DNA of 64,000 bases from JAXLXE01 sp046328115 (GTDB taxonomy: Bacteria > Chloroflexota > UBA6077 > JACCZL01), in assembly GCA_046328115.1 (NCBI GenBank), contig JAXLXE010000003.1, positions 890,756-954,755 on the forward strand, written 5' to 3'. Position 1 is the stretch's first letter; each line of letters starts with the position of its first letter. The notes below the pieces were generated by a model. That model saw nothing but the letters and a program-made list of their open reading frames with translations, was not told the origin of the DNA and did not search any database. Positions 49,324 to 58,138 of the stretch are shown here, piece by piece. The translations under genes and the position numbers were made by a program.

Positions 49324-50387
49324 CTCCCCGCGAAGACTATCGTGACCGGGCTCCCCGTCTGGATCACCTGACCGGTGGGCGCCAGCCGGCCGCTCGCCTG
49401 ATCCACGCGGAACGTCACGATGCTGTCGCTCGCCTGGTTGGCCGCGTACAGCAGCGATCCGCTCGGGTCCAGCGCGAAGAACCGCGGCGTCCGGCCCTGC
49501 GTCGGCTCCCAGGCCACCGCCTCCAGCGTCCCATCCGCCTCGCTCACCGCCAGCGTCACGATGCTGTCGTGGCCGCGATTCGAGCCGTAGATGAACCTGC
49601 CAGACGGCGCCGCCATGATCTCCGCCGTGGTGTTCCGCCCCTGGAAGTCAGGCGGCACCGTGGGCAGCACCTGCAACGGCTCCAGCGCGCCCGTCGCCAC
49701 GTCCAGACGGTACGTGGTCACCGTGGAGTCAAGCTCATTGATCACGTACGCCAGCGGCCGAGTGGGGTGGAACACCACGTGCCGAGGCGCCGCGCCCGGC
49801 CTGGCCTGCACGAACGGCGGCGTGGCGCTGGGGATCTTCCCGCTGGCCAGATCGATCCGGTACACGTAGGTCCGGTCCAGCCCCTTGTCCGGCACCACCA
49901 GGAACGTACCGCTCGGATCGAACAGCACGTGGTGGGGGTGGGGGATCCTTTGCTCCGTGGGGTGCGGTCCCGGCGGTCCCGTCTGCTCCCGCAGGTCAAT
50001 GCGCTCGCTCAGCGAGCCGTCCGCCTGGATGCTGAACGAGCCCACGGTGCCGTTCGCGTAGTTCGCCACGGCCACGTACCGATCGGTGCGCTCGATGGCC
50101 ACCGCCACCGGATTCGGCCCGCCACAGGGGCGCGTCCCCAGCGGTGCCAGGCTGCCCGTCGCCTGATCGATGCGGAACGCACTCACCTCGCTGAACGTGT
50201 CGCCGCCGTGGACGGTGTACAGAAACCTTCGCCGCGAGTCGGTGGTCAGGAACGACGGATTGCCAACCTCCGCCACCAGCCGCGGCTCACTCCAGGCCCC
50301 GCTGGCCGGATCCATCCGGTACGCCACGATGCCCTTGCCCCGGCCATCGCGATCCGGTGTCGTGTAGCAGCCAACATATGCGAACAT
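49320..50387 (-). CDS. Lactonase family (6-phosphogluconolactonase-type beta-propeller)
   Basis: The 355-residue product begins MFAYVGCYTTPDRDGRGKGI (ATG 50387; GTG 50393 also fits). Repeated blade motifs include GNPSFLTTDSRRRFLYTV, PHPHHVLFDPSGTFLVVPD, APRHVVFHPTRPLAYVINE and RTPRFFALDPSGSLLYAANQ, giving a seven-bladed propeller. The PHPHH and GGPNPVAVA segments match the lactonase group. It probably hydrolyses a sugar lactone in the cytoplasm, as no signal peptide is present. It ends convergently into the ATPase gene (shared TTAG). Confidence 0.88.
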   Translation of the reverse strand: MFAYVGCYTTPDRDGRGKGIVAYRMDPASGAWSEPRLVAEVGNPSFLTTDSRRRFLYTVHGGDTFSEVSAFRIDQATGSLAPLGTRPCGGPNPVAVAIERTDRYVAVANYANGTVGSFSIQADGSLSERIDLREQTGPPGPHPTEQRIPHPHHVLFDPSGTFLVVPDKGLDRTYVYRIDLASGKIPSATPPFVQARPGAAPRHVVFHPTRPLAYVINELDSTVTTYRLDVATGALEPLQVLPTVPPDFQGRNTTAEIMAAPSGRFIYGSNRGHDSIVTLAVSEADGTLEAVAWEPTQGRTPRFFALDPSGSLLYAANQASDSIVTFRVDQASGRLAPTGQVIQTGSPVTIVFAGS

Positions 50388-50514
50388 GCGCACAGTCTAG
50401 GCCGGATCGCCGGCCACGTCAAAGCTCCATCGACCCCGCTGAAACTCCGCCGACCAGCGTACGCTACCCTCACCGGCCGGCCCCACCCCGTCACAACCCC
50501 CTGTTGAGGATCCA

Positions 50515-51888
50515 ATGCCTGACAAGATCGCCATCCGCGGATCATGGGTCTACGCCTGGAGCGCTGAGCGCAACGTTGCCGAGGTGCTCCGCGACCGCGC
50601 CGTGCTCGTCGAAGGCGATCGCATCGCCGCCATCCTGCCCGCCGACTGGCACAACGACGGCAGCGCCCGCGAGCTTGGCGGCCCCGGCGCCTTTGTCATC
50701 CCCGGCCTCATCAACGCCCACGTCCACTCGGCCGTCACCCCGCCCGTCCGCGGCGTCGCCGAGGATGACGATCGCGACGCCACGATGCTCGGCCTCGTCG
50801 TCCCCGTGATCAAGGCCGTGTTCGAGATGCTCCAGGCAGACGAGATCCAGCCGCTCGTGGAGTGGGGCCAGCTCGAGCTGATGCGGACCGGCGTCACCAC
50901 GGTGCTCGAAAGCTCCAACCACGATCCGGAGATCCTGGTGGCCTCGGCGAAACACGTCGGCGTCCGTTCGTACGTCAGCCCGCTCTACGGCGAGCAAACT
51001 CCCCGCGGCAAGTACCACATACTCTGGGGAGATCAGGGGGATCCAGACCACTCCATCGCCGCCAACGTCGACCTGTTCACGAAGTACGAGAACGCAAACG
51101 GCGGCCGCATCCGCGGCATCTTCGGCCTGCACGCGCCCGACACCTGCACCGAGCCATTCCTCAAAAAGATCGTGCGCGCTGCGGACGAGCTAGACGCGCC
51201 CATGATGATCCACCTCAACCAGACCGAGCGCGAGCGCGTGACCGTGGCGGAGCGCGAGGGCGGACTCTCGCCGGCCGAATACCTCCAGCGCGTCGGCATG
51301 CTGCGCCCGGGCCTGCTCGCCGCGCACAACACCTACGCCACTCCATCAGACGCTGCGCTGATGGCATCCTGCGGGGCAACCGCCGTCTACTTGCCGTACA
51401 TCCTCTCCCGCCGCGGCCAGCCCAGCCCGCTCCCCATGCTCCTCGAGGCCGGGGTGAACGTTGCCCTGGGAACGGACTCCTACTGCGGCGACTTCGTCTC
51501 GCTCATGAAGGTCGGCGCGTACCTCGGCAAGCAGGCCTCCCGCCGGCCCGGGCTCCCCACCGCCCGCCAGATGCTAGATGCCGCCACCGCCGGCGCCGCC
51601 CGCGGGCTACGCCGCGATGACATCGGGCGGATTGCCCCCGGCGCCCAGGCAGACGTCGCCGTGGTCGATCTGGCAACCACCACCGCCGCGCCCGTCTTCG
51701 ATCCGGTCAAGAGCGTGGTCTACTACTCCTCCGGGCTCGACGTGCGCCACCTCCTTGTGGCGGGGCAGGTGCTCCTGGAGGACGGACGGTTCACCACCGT
51801 AGACGAGGCCGCGATCCGCCGCCGCAACGAGGAGGTCTGCGCCCGCGTCTGGCAGGCCGTGCTGGGCACCACCGCCGGCCCGGCCTGA
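50515..51888 (+). CDS. Amidohydrolase (ATZ/TRZ/SAH-deaminase type)
   Basis: This 457-residue enzyme has the metal-binding VIPGLINAHVHSAVTP (HxH), GLHAPDTCTE, MIHLNQTE (His), LLAAHNTYA (His) and GTDSYCGD (Asp), in the order of the zinc/iron amidohydrolases that deaminate or dechlorinate triazines and purine-like rings. The end, GRIAPGAQADVAVVDL to LLVAGQVLLEDGRF, is the typical composite domain. It stands at the head of the catabolic region and ends 9 nt from the convergent Rieske oxygenase gene, suggesting work on the same class of ring compound. Confidence 0.88.
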   Translation: MPDKIAIRGSWVYAWSAERNVAEVLRDRAVLVEGDRIAAILPADWHNDGSARELGGPGAFVIPGLINAHVHSAVTPPVRGVAEDDDRDATMLGLVVPVIKAVFEMLQADEIQPLVEWGQLELMRTGVTTVLESSNHDPEILVASAKHVGVRSYVSPLYGEQTPRGKYHILWGDQGDPDHSIAANVDLFTKYENANGGRIRGIFGLHAPDTCTEPFLKKIVRAADELDAPMMIHLNQTERERVTVAEREGGLSPAEYLQRVGMLRPGLLAAHNTYATPSDAALMASCGATAVYLPYILSRRGQPSPLPMLLEAGVNVALGTDSYCGDFVSLMKVGAYLGKQASRRPGLPTARQMLDAATAGAARGLRRDDIGRIAPGAQADVAVVDLATTTAAPVFDPVKSVVYYSSGLDVRHLLVAGQVLLEDGRFTTVDEAAIRRRNEEVCARVWQAVLGTTAGPA

Positions 51889-51897
51889 ATGCCGCGG

Positions 51898-53028
51898 TCA
51901 GCGAACCACCCACCCCGTCAGCGGCCGGGCCTCGGCGATCGCCCGGAGCTCCCGCTCCCAGATCTGCCTGAGAATCGCCACGCCCACGTCGAACCGGCTC
52001 AGGCGCTCGTGCCGGTGGTCGGCCACCAGGCCCTGGCCGCGCTCCACCACCGTGTCCTGCAGGCTGATCAGCGCTGAGTGACTCTGGAGCTCGTCCAGGT
52101 GTAGCTCGCCGCTCAGCACGCGATCAGCCAGCGCCGCGATGGTGGTGTCGCCCACGCCCACCATCGCGCTGAACGATTTCGCATCGCCAGACTCCCGTCG
52201 CTCCACGTACCGCCGCGCCGTCTCGCCCTGGATGTACGCGATGCAGACAAAGAAGTTGTGGTGGCTCTCGTCGTCTATCGGGACGCGCCAGTTGATCGTG
52301 TGCTGGACCGGCGCGTCGCGGTCACCAGTGGGATTGGGCCCACGGCGGATGTTTGGGAGCTGGAACAGCACCTCGCTTGGCGGGTCGCCTGGGCGGGCGC
52401 TGCTGACCTCGATGCCCGCCGCCGTCTCCCGGGCCTCCACCTCCGGCATCACGATCTTGCCCAGCAACGAGCCCCGATGCGTGAACGTGGCGTGCGCCGG
52501 ATCTATCGCGTCCTCCAGCGCGTTGAAGAAGTTGCAGGGACGGATGTAGCTGCCCACCTCCAGCACGCCCTCGGCCTCCCACTCCGGGTACGTCGGGAAC
52601 GGCGGTGCCTCACCGTCGCCAAAGTAGCCAAAGATCAACCCCAGGTACTCCCGCGTTGGGTAGCTCGCGATCCGCACCGCCCGCGCGGCCCCGGCGTCCT
52701 CACCCGGCCGATCGGTGCACTGGCCATCGCCCCCATAGCACCAGCCGTGGTAGCGGCAGCGGATGTCGTCACCCTCAACCCAGCCTATCGACAGCGCCGT
52801 GCTGCGATGGGCGCAACGCTCCGCCACGATCCGCGGTGTACCAGACTCCCCCCGGTACAGCGTGTAGCGTTCGCCCATGATCTGGAGCGGACGCGCCCGG
52901 CCAACAGCCAGGTCGTCGGAGACACTGACCGGCTGCCAGAACGCCCGCATGTACCGGCCGGCCAACGATTCTGGCCCGGTGTGGGCAAAGTCATGGATCC
53001 GCGCTTCCAGGTCCTGGCTATCGGTCAT
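51898..53028 (-). CDS. Rieske non-heme iron oxygenase, alpha subunit
   Basis: The 376-residue product starts MTDSQDLEARIHD (ATG 53028). The Rieske cluster ligands are CAHRSTALSIGW (CxH) and CRYHGWCY (CxxH). The mononuclear iron site is NALEDAIDPAHATFTHRG (D-x2-H-x4-H pattern). It resembles ring-hydroxylating or demethylating monooxygenases of the vanillate/phthalate type. Reductase and ferredoxin genes are not adjacent. It is likely to open or hydroxylate the substrate handled by the surrounding amidohydrolases. Confidence 0.9.
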   Translation of the reverse strand: MTDSQDLEARIHDFAHTGPESLAGRYMRAFWQPVSVSDDLAVGRARPLQIMGERYTLYRGESGTPRIVAERCAHRSTALSIGWVEGDDIRCRYHGWCYGGDGQCTDRPGEDAGAARAVRIASYPTREYLGLIFGYFGDGEAPPFPTYPEWEAEGVLEVGSYIRPCNFFNALEDAIDPAHATFTHRGSLLGKIVMPEVEARETAAGIEVSSARPGDPPSEVLFQLPNIRRGPNPTGDRDAPVQHTINWRVPIDDESHHNFFVCIAYIQGETARRYVERRESGDAKSFSAMVGVGDTTIAALADRVLSGELHLDELQSHSALISLQDTVVERGQGLVADHRHERLSRFDVGVAILRQIWERELRAIAEARPLTGWVVR

Positions 53029-53118
53029 CGGGCCTTCCGTCGGTCTATGTATTCGGCGCAACGGTACGGCCCAGGCAACGCGATCGGCAATTCACGGCAC
53101 GTAGCGCCCATCTTCGGA

Positions 53119-53147
53119 TTGATCGGACACTGCCGGTTGTCTACACT
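53119..53147 (+). promoter_or_regulatory. Promoter of the second ABC transporter operon
   Basis: TTGATC (53119-53124), 17 nt, TACACT (53142-53147) lie about 115 nt before the binding-protein ATG. The start site would be near 53154, giving a roughly 107-nt leader with no evident hairpin. Confidence 0.6.
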
Positions 53148-53261
53148 GCACGTTGGAACGCTCAAAGTGCGCACGGACTCGGCCCACGCGAAACCGCGAC
53201 GCTCCGATTCGACGATGTCCCGCGGATACTCAGCGCGGTGACGAGACAGACAGGTGGCAAG

Positions 53262-54833
53262 ATGCAAGACGCGTTCGAATCGTTGAAGCAGCGCCGACTC
53301 ACTCGGCGGGCGGCCCTCCGCCTGGGCGGCCTCTCGGTGGCGGCTGTCGCGCTCACCGCGGCCTGCTCGTCGCCCGCGGCCACCCCCGCCAAGCCCGCGG
53401 AGCCGGCCAAGCCAGCAGAAGCCCCCAAACCGGCGGACGCACCCAAGCCCGCTGCCTCGCCAGCCGCGTCTCCGGGCGCCTCGCCGGCTGCCTCGCCAGC
53501 CGCCCAGGCCGCGCCCGGCGCCGGCGCCTCCAAGCCCACCATCGTCAGCAAGGCAGATGGCTACGCCGGTCCAGCCCTCACCAACGCCCCGATCACTCTC
53601 CGCGTGCTCCGTCAGCAGTACCCCGTGGACCCGCAGAACGCCTACTTCCCGGCGGTCTACAAAGAGTTCATGGACGCCTACCCAAACATCAAGATCGAGG
53701 AGGAAGTCGTCCCCTTCGGCGAGCTCTTCCAGAAGATCTTGACCGTGGTGGCCGGCGGCAACCCCCACGACATGATCATGAGCTTCAGCGACTTCGTGTA
53801 CGGCTACGCCTTCAACGGAGTCTGCCTGGCGCTCGACGACTTCATGACGCCCGAGTACAAGGCCGACATCGTGCCCGCCACCCGCGACATCCAGACCTAC
53901 AACGGCAAGCTCTACATGACCCCGTTCGAGCAGCAGATCGCCGTGTTCTACTACAACAAGGACTTCCTCAAGGAGCAGGGCCTGGAGGGACCGCCCGAGG
54001 TGCCGGATCCGGCCGGCGCCTGGACCTGGGAGCAGGTCAGAGACCTCTGGCGCAAGCTAGCTGACAAGAACAAGGGGCAGGAATCGCCGGCCGTCTGGCC
54101 GTTCGCGCCCTCCATCTTCGGTCCTGGCGGACCCGGCTCCAACTACTGGTACGAGGGCCTGTTCATCCGAAGCATGGGTGACCCCAAGGCCGCCAAGGAC
54201 TCCTCAGCCTACAAGACCTTCCAGGCCGTCAGCGAAGACGGCAACAAGACCGTCGGTTACATCGACACGCCTGAGGCCGTCGAGGGCATGAAGTTCTACC
54301 AAAGCATCTTCACGGAGAAGGCTTCGCCGCTGGTTGGCATCCCCAACTCCTTCTACGATGGCAAGGCAGCGACCTTCGTTGGCGCCGACACCACCATCCT
54401 CCGCTTCTCGCAGCTCAACGTGAAGTTCAAGTGGGGCGCGTCGCCCATCCCGCGTGGCAAGAGCCAGTTCACCCACGGCAGCGGGCCCGGCTTCTTCGTC
54501 GCCGCCAAGACCAAGTACCCGGCCGAGTCAGCCGCGCTGATGGCGTTCATGCACAACGATGCCAACCGACTCAAGTGGGCGGAAGCGCGCGGCACCCTGC
54601 CGGCCCGCCTGTCGCTGTACGACAAGCTCCCCAAGTACAAGGAGTTCCCGTACAACATGACCCTCAATACCCTGAAGTCCGTGGCGTACCCGCCTCCGCG
54701 GACTCCAGGCTCCTCCGAGTACCAGGCCGCCATGAACATCGCGATCAAGGACATCGCCACCGGCGCCAATCCCCAGGATCGCCTGACCAAGGCCGCCAAG
54801 GACGTCGAAGAGCAGCTCAAGAAGTACCGGTAA
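53262..54833 (+). CDS. Extracellular solute-binding lipoprotein (ABC family 1)
   Basis: The 523-residue product starts MQDAFESLKQRRLTRR. It has a Tat-like TRRAALRLG, then a hydrophobic core and an LTAAC lipobox. Residues of about 42-95 are an Ala/Pro/Lys linker. The mature domain has NAYFPAVYKEFMDAYPNIKIE, YYNKDFLKEQGLEG, WTWEQVRDLWRKLADKN and SGPGFFVAAKTKYPAESA, typical of CUT1 binding proteins. It starts a six-gene operon with two permeases, an isomerase-like TIM barrel, RidA and a racemase. No ATP-binding subunit gene is present, so it presumably shares one encoded elsewhere. Confidence 0.9.
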   Translation: MQDAFESLKQRRLTRRAALRLGGLSVAAVALTAACSSPAATPAKPAEPAKPAEAPKPADAPKPAASPAASPGASPAASPAAQAAPGAGASKPTIVSKADGYAGPALTNAPITLRVLRQQYPVDPQNAYFPAVYKEFMDAYPNIKIEEEVVPFGELFQKILTVVAGGNPHDMIMSFSDFVYGYAFNGVCLALDDFMTPEYKADIVPATRDIQTYNGKLYMTPFEQQIAVFYYNKDFLKEQGLEGPPEVPDPAGAWTWEQVRDLWRKLADKNKGQESPAVWPFAPSIFGPGGPGSNYWYEGLFIRSMGDPKAAKDSSAYKTFQAVSEDGNKTVGYIDTPEAVEGMKFYQSIFTEKASPLVGIPNSFYDGKAATFVGADTTILRFSQLNVKFKWGASPIPRGKSQFTHGSGPGFFVAAKTKYPAESAALMAFMHNDANRLKWAEARGTLPARLSLYDKLPKYKEFPYNMTLNTLKSVAYPPPRTPGSSEYQAAMNIAIKDIATGANPQDRLTKAAKDVEEQLKKYR

Positions 54834-54843
54834 GCCGGGCCCT

Positions 54844-55773
54844 ATGGCGACCGTCGCCCAGCCGGCGCGTCCGGGCAAGTCGCCGCAGCTCCAGGCCACC
54901 CGCCGTGCGCAGGTGGCCTGGACCGCGGCGCTCTTCCTCCTCCCCACCATCCTTGGGCTGGTGCTGTTCCAGTTCGGCCCGCTGCTGGTTGCCGTCCGCA
55001 ACAGCCTGTATCGCGTCAGCCTCCTCAACCCAGACGCCGCGCAGTTCGTCGGCGCCAGCAACTACCTGCGGCTCATCGAGGACGAGACCTTCTGGATCGC
55101 CCTGCTCAACACCGTCCTCTACATGGTTGGCAAGCTCGTGGTGCAGATCCCCCTGGGGCTCGGCGCCTCCCTCCTGGTCAACCAGAAGCTACGCGGCATC
55201 GTCATCCTGCGCAGCGCCCTGTTCGCACCAGTCGTCACCTCAGGCGCCGTGATCGCAGTCATCTGGAACCTGATGTATTACCCAGAGAACGGCCTCTTCA
55301 ACGCCATCCTCAACGCCGTCGGCATCCCCTCGCAGCCGTTCCTCACCAGCCCCACACAGGCGCTGGCCAGCATCGTCATCATGGGCGTCTGGATGGACCT
55401 CGGCTTCACCATGCTGCTGTACCTCGGCGGGCTGCAGGGCATCAGCGAGACCTACTACGAGGCGGCCGCCATCGATGGCGCCAGCCCAAGGCAGCAGTTC
55501 TGGGCCATCACCCTCCCGCTGCTCCGCCGAACCACCATGCTCGCCATCTTCATGGGCACCATCGTCAGCTTCCGCGTCTTTACGCCCATCTACGTCATGA
55601 CCCAGGGCGGGCCGCAGGACTCCACTATTAACTCGGTGTATTTCATGTACCTCCAGGCGTTCAAATTCATGAGCCTGGGCTACGCCTCGGCCGTCGCCGT
55701 GGTCGTCATCGTGGTGCTGGCCGCTATCACCTTCGTCCAGAGCCGCCTGCTCAGCACGGATCTGGAGTACTGA
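54844..55773 (+). CDS. Sugar-type ABC transporter permease (MalF/UgpA-like)
   Basis: The 309-residue protein has six or so hydrophobic helices, from FLLPTILGLVLFQFGPLLVA onward. The cytoplasmic EAA loop is YYEAAAIDGASPRQQFWAITLP, which contacts the ATPase. PIYVMTQGGPQDST is the MalF-family periplasmic motif. The start is 10 nt after the binding-protein stop, without the stem-loop seen in the first ABC operon. Confidence 0.92.
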   Translation: MATVAQPARPGKSPQLQATRRAQVAWTAALFLLPTILGLVLFQFGPLLVAVRNSLYRVSLLNPDAAQFVGASNYLRLIEDETFWIALLNTVLYMVGKLVVQIPLGLGASLLVNQKLRGIVILRSALFAPVVTSGAVIAVIWNLMYYPENGLFNAILNAVGIPSQPFLTSPTQALASIVIMGVWMDLGFTMLLYLGGLQGISETYYEAAAIDGASPRQQFWAITLPLLRRTTMLAIFMGTIVSFRVFTPIYVMTQGGPQDSTINSVYFMYLQAFKFMSLGYASAVAVVVIVVLAAITFVQSRLLSTDLEY

Positions 55774-55780
55774 TCCCACC

Positions 55781-56674
55781 ATGGTCAGCGGCCAGCCCGT
55801 CGCCCTATCCACAGCGCAGTCCAGGTCGCGCGGATCCACGCGGCTCGTCTCGCGGGCCGCGCTCTACCTGCTCGCGCTCGTCGTGACGCTGCTGTTCGTG
55901 ATCCCGTTCGCCTGGATGGTGCTCTCCTCGTTCAAGCTCACCGCTGAGGTGTTCCGCTACGCTTCACCCCTGACCTGGAAGACCTTCATCCCGCCAGACC
56001 CCACCCTCAGCAACTTCTACGTGATCTTCGAGAAGTTCAACTTCCACCGCAGCCTGATGAACAGCGTCATCGCAGCGCTCGGCCAGACCAGTCTCACGCT
56101 CGTGGTGTGCAGCCTGGCCGCCTTCGTCTTCGCACGTCTCCAGTTCCGCGGCCGTGACCTGCTCTTCGGCCTCGTGGTCCTCAGCGCGTTCATCCCCTTC
56201 GAGGCCATCATGGTCCCCCTCTACGTCGTCACGCGCCAGCTTGGACTGGTAGACACCTACGCCGGCCTGTTCCTCCCCTGGGTCGCCAACGCGGCCGGGA
56301 TCTTCCTGCTGCGCCAGAGTTTCATCGAGATCCCGCGCGAGTATGACGAGGCGGCAATGATGGAGGGCGCCTCGCCGGTCCAGGTGCTGTGGCACGTCAT
56401 CCTGCCAAACTCGCGGCCGTCCCTGGTCACCCTGGCCCTCATCAGCGCACTCGCCTCCTGGAACTCCTTCCTCTGGCCGCTGATCGTCATCCAGGATCAG
56501 ACCAAGCAGCTTGTCCAGGTCGCCATCGCCACCTTCACGGATCCCGGCCAGCTTCCCACCTGGGGTGAGCTGTTCGCCGGCGCCACCGTGGCCACCGTAC
56601 CCGTCCTGATAGTCTTCCTGGCGCTCCAGCGATTCTACGTACGAGGCATGGTCATGTCCGGAATCAAGGGATGA
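55781..56674 (+). CDS. Sugar-type ABC transporter permease (MalG/UgpE-like)
   Basis: This 297-residue protein has a first helix with VVTLLFVIPFAWMVLSSF, the MalG-type opening, followed by the VFARLQFRGRD loop. The EAA motif is YDEAAMMEGASPVQVLWHVILP. It pairs with the preceding permease to form the channel. It ends FYVRGMVMSGIKG, as is usual for MalG relatives. The stop overlaps the next ATG (ATGA). Confidence 0.92.
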   Translation: MVSGQPVALSTAQSRSRGSTRLVSRAALYLLALVVTLLFVIPFAWMVLSSFKLTAEVFRYASPLTWKTFIPPDPTLSNFYVIFEKFNFHRSLMNSVIAALGQTSLTLVVCSLAAFVFARLQFRGRDLLFGLVVLSAFIPFEAIMVPLYVVTRQLGLVDTYAGLFLPWVANAAGIFLLRQSFIEIPREYDEAAMMEGASPVQVLWHVILPNSRPSLVTLALISALASWNSFLWPLIVIQDQTKQLVQVAIATFTDPGQLPTWGELFAGATVATVPVLIVFLALQRFYVRGMVMSGIKG

Positions 56675-57729
56675 GAATCGGCACGGAAGGCGATCACATC
56701 GCCGAGGCCAAGACCCGCGGCGCCATCGGCGCTTTGCAGTTCGCCATAGATCAGGGCATAGACGGCGTCTTCTTCAAGTCCATCCTGGACCTCAGCCCCA
56801 CCCTGGACCCCGGCGAGCTCCAGAACGTTCGCGACTTCGCCGATGCCCATGACCTCTACCTGGAGGTCGGCGCCGGCCGCGTCAACCCCTACAACACCGC
56901 CGAGAGCCCCTACGTCCGCGAGCTCGGAGGAGGCGACTACCGTCTGGGCTTCGAGAAGCTCATCCGCGCCGCGCACTCCATCGGATGCACCGAGCTGTGG
57001 GCGGAGACCGGCACGTTCAAGCGAAACCTGCCGCGGTACTTCGTCTTCGATCGCTTCCGCACGGACGTCACCTGGGAGGACCAGCTCGCGGCTACCGAGC
57101 GATTCCTCCGCTCGCTCACCCCGCTGCTCCGCGACCTCGGCTGCCGGATCAACGTGGAGACCCACGAGGAGATCACCAGCTTCGAGGCCGTCCGACTCGT
57201 GGAGGCCGTCGGCCCCGACACCGTAGGCATCACCTTCGACACCGCCAACGTTCTGGCGCGCGGCGAAGACCCCGTCGCCGCCGCCCGCAGGGTAGCCCCG
57301 TACACCCACACCAGCCACATCAAGGACGCCATTCTCACCTTCGTGGAGGACGGCCTGGAGCGCCAGGTGCGCGCTTGCGGTGAGGGCGTGATCGACTGGG
57401 ACGCCGTCATCGGGATCCTGGCCCAGCACAAGCCAGACCTCAACCTGTCCATCGAAGGCTCCAAGACCCTGATGCGCATCCAGGTCTTCGACCGTGGCTG
57501 GCAGGCCGGCCACCCGGATCTCTCGGTGGCGGAGCTCGCCGAGCTAGCCCGCCTCGCCAAAGACTGCGAGAACCGCATCGCCCGTGGCGAGATCCAGGCC
57601 AAGGACGCCTACCAGGCCGTGCCCGAGTCGGAGCAGCGGATACCGTCGCTCCAGGCGAGCGTTCGACACCTTCGTGAGATCCTCGATCGCCGCGGGCTGG
57701 CGCGCGCCAGCGGAAAGGGAGCGAGATGA
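56671..57729 (+). CDS. Xylose-isomerase-like TIM barrel (sugar phosphate isomerase/epimerase family), paralogue 1
   Basis: The 352-residue product carries SPTLDPGELQNVRDFADAH, LYLEVGAGRVNPYN, FRTDVTWEDQLAATERFL, NVETHEEITSFEAVRLVEAV, ITFDTAN and THTSHIKDAI. Glu, Asp and His in the last three blocks are the likely divalent-metal ligands of the AP-endonuclease-2 superfamily. Two relatives are encoded at 58901-59941 and 62937-63923. The reaction is unknown; an aldose-ketose isomerase, epimerase or dehydratase step is expected. It overlaps the upstream permease and downstream ridA by 4 nt each. Confidence 0.83.
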   Translation: MRIGTEGDHIAEAKTRGAIGALQFAIDQGIDGVFFKSILDLSPTLDPGELQNVRDFADAHDLYLEVGAGRVNPYNTAESPYVRELGGGDYRLGFEKLIRAAHSIGCTELWAETGTFKRNLPRYFVFDRFRTDVTWEDQLAATERFLRSLTPLLRDLGCRINVETHEEITSFEAVRLVEAVGPDTVGITFDTANVLARGEDPVAAARRVAPYTHTSHIKDAILTFVEDGLERQVRACGEGVIDWDAVIGILAQHKPDLNLSIEGSKTLMRIQVFDRGWQAGHPDLSVAELAELARLAKDCENRIARGEIQAKDAYQAVPESEQRIPSLQASVRHLREILDRRGLARASGKGAR

Positions 57730-58118
57730 ACGAGCCACGTATCCTCGGCAAACCGGTGGGGGCGTTTTCGCCAGGGCTGGTCGCCCCCGCCGGACAGCTT
57801 GTCTTCCTCTCTGGTCAGGTCGCCCTGGACGCCCAGGGCAAGATCGTCGGCGCCTACGACGTCGGCGCCCAGACCCGCTTCATCTTCGGCAAGATCCAGG
57901 CGCTGCTCGAAGAGGCCGGCGGCTCCCTCGCCAGCATCGTCAAGCTCACCACGTTCATGACGGACATGCGCCGCTTCAGCGAGTTCGGCGCCGTGCGCGA
58001 CCAGCTATTCACTCCCCCGTATCCGGCCAGCAGCACGGTCCAGATCGGCGGCCTCACCCACCCCGAGATGATGCTCTCCATAGACGCCATCGCCGTGCTT
58101 CCCGCGCGTCCCGAGTAG
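57726..58118 (+). CDS. RidA-family protein lacking the catalytic Arg
   Basis: This 130-residue trimeric chorismate-mutase-fold protein has GQLVFLSGQVALDAQGKI, LASIVKLTTFMTDMRRF and SIDAIAVLP. In imine deaminases of the RidA type, Arg lies in a PxRSxV motif; here the segment reads PASSTVQI, with Ser at that place. It therefore belongs with the non-archetypal Rid groups, which occur in catabolic operons for nitrogen heterocycles and whose chemistry is less known. It overlaps the isomerase-like gene by 4 nt. Confidence 0.87.
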   Translation: MNEPRILGKPVGAFSPGLVAPAGQLVFLSGQVALDAQGKIVGAYDVGAQTRFIFGKIQALLEEAGGSLASIVKLTTFMTDMRRFSEFGAVRDQLFTPPYPASSTVQIGGLTHPEMMLSIDAIAVLPARPE

Positions 58119-58138
58119 CCACCAAACGGCCGCGAGCC

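Noticed and set aside
48954..50507. A 517-codon plus-strand frame across the lactonase
   Set aside because: It is the mirror of the beta-propeller gene and runs through the ATPase stop; the composition is Arg/His/Pro-rich, as in GC-rich shadows.
57584..58138. N-terminal extension of the racemase frame by 185 codons
   Set aside because: It overlaps the TIM-barrel and RidA genes entirely; family members start at the NPNTS region, matching ATG 58139.
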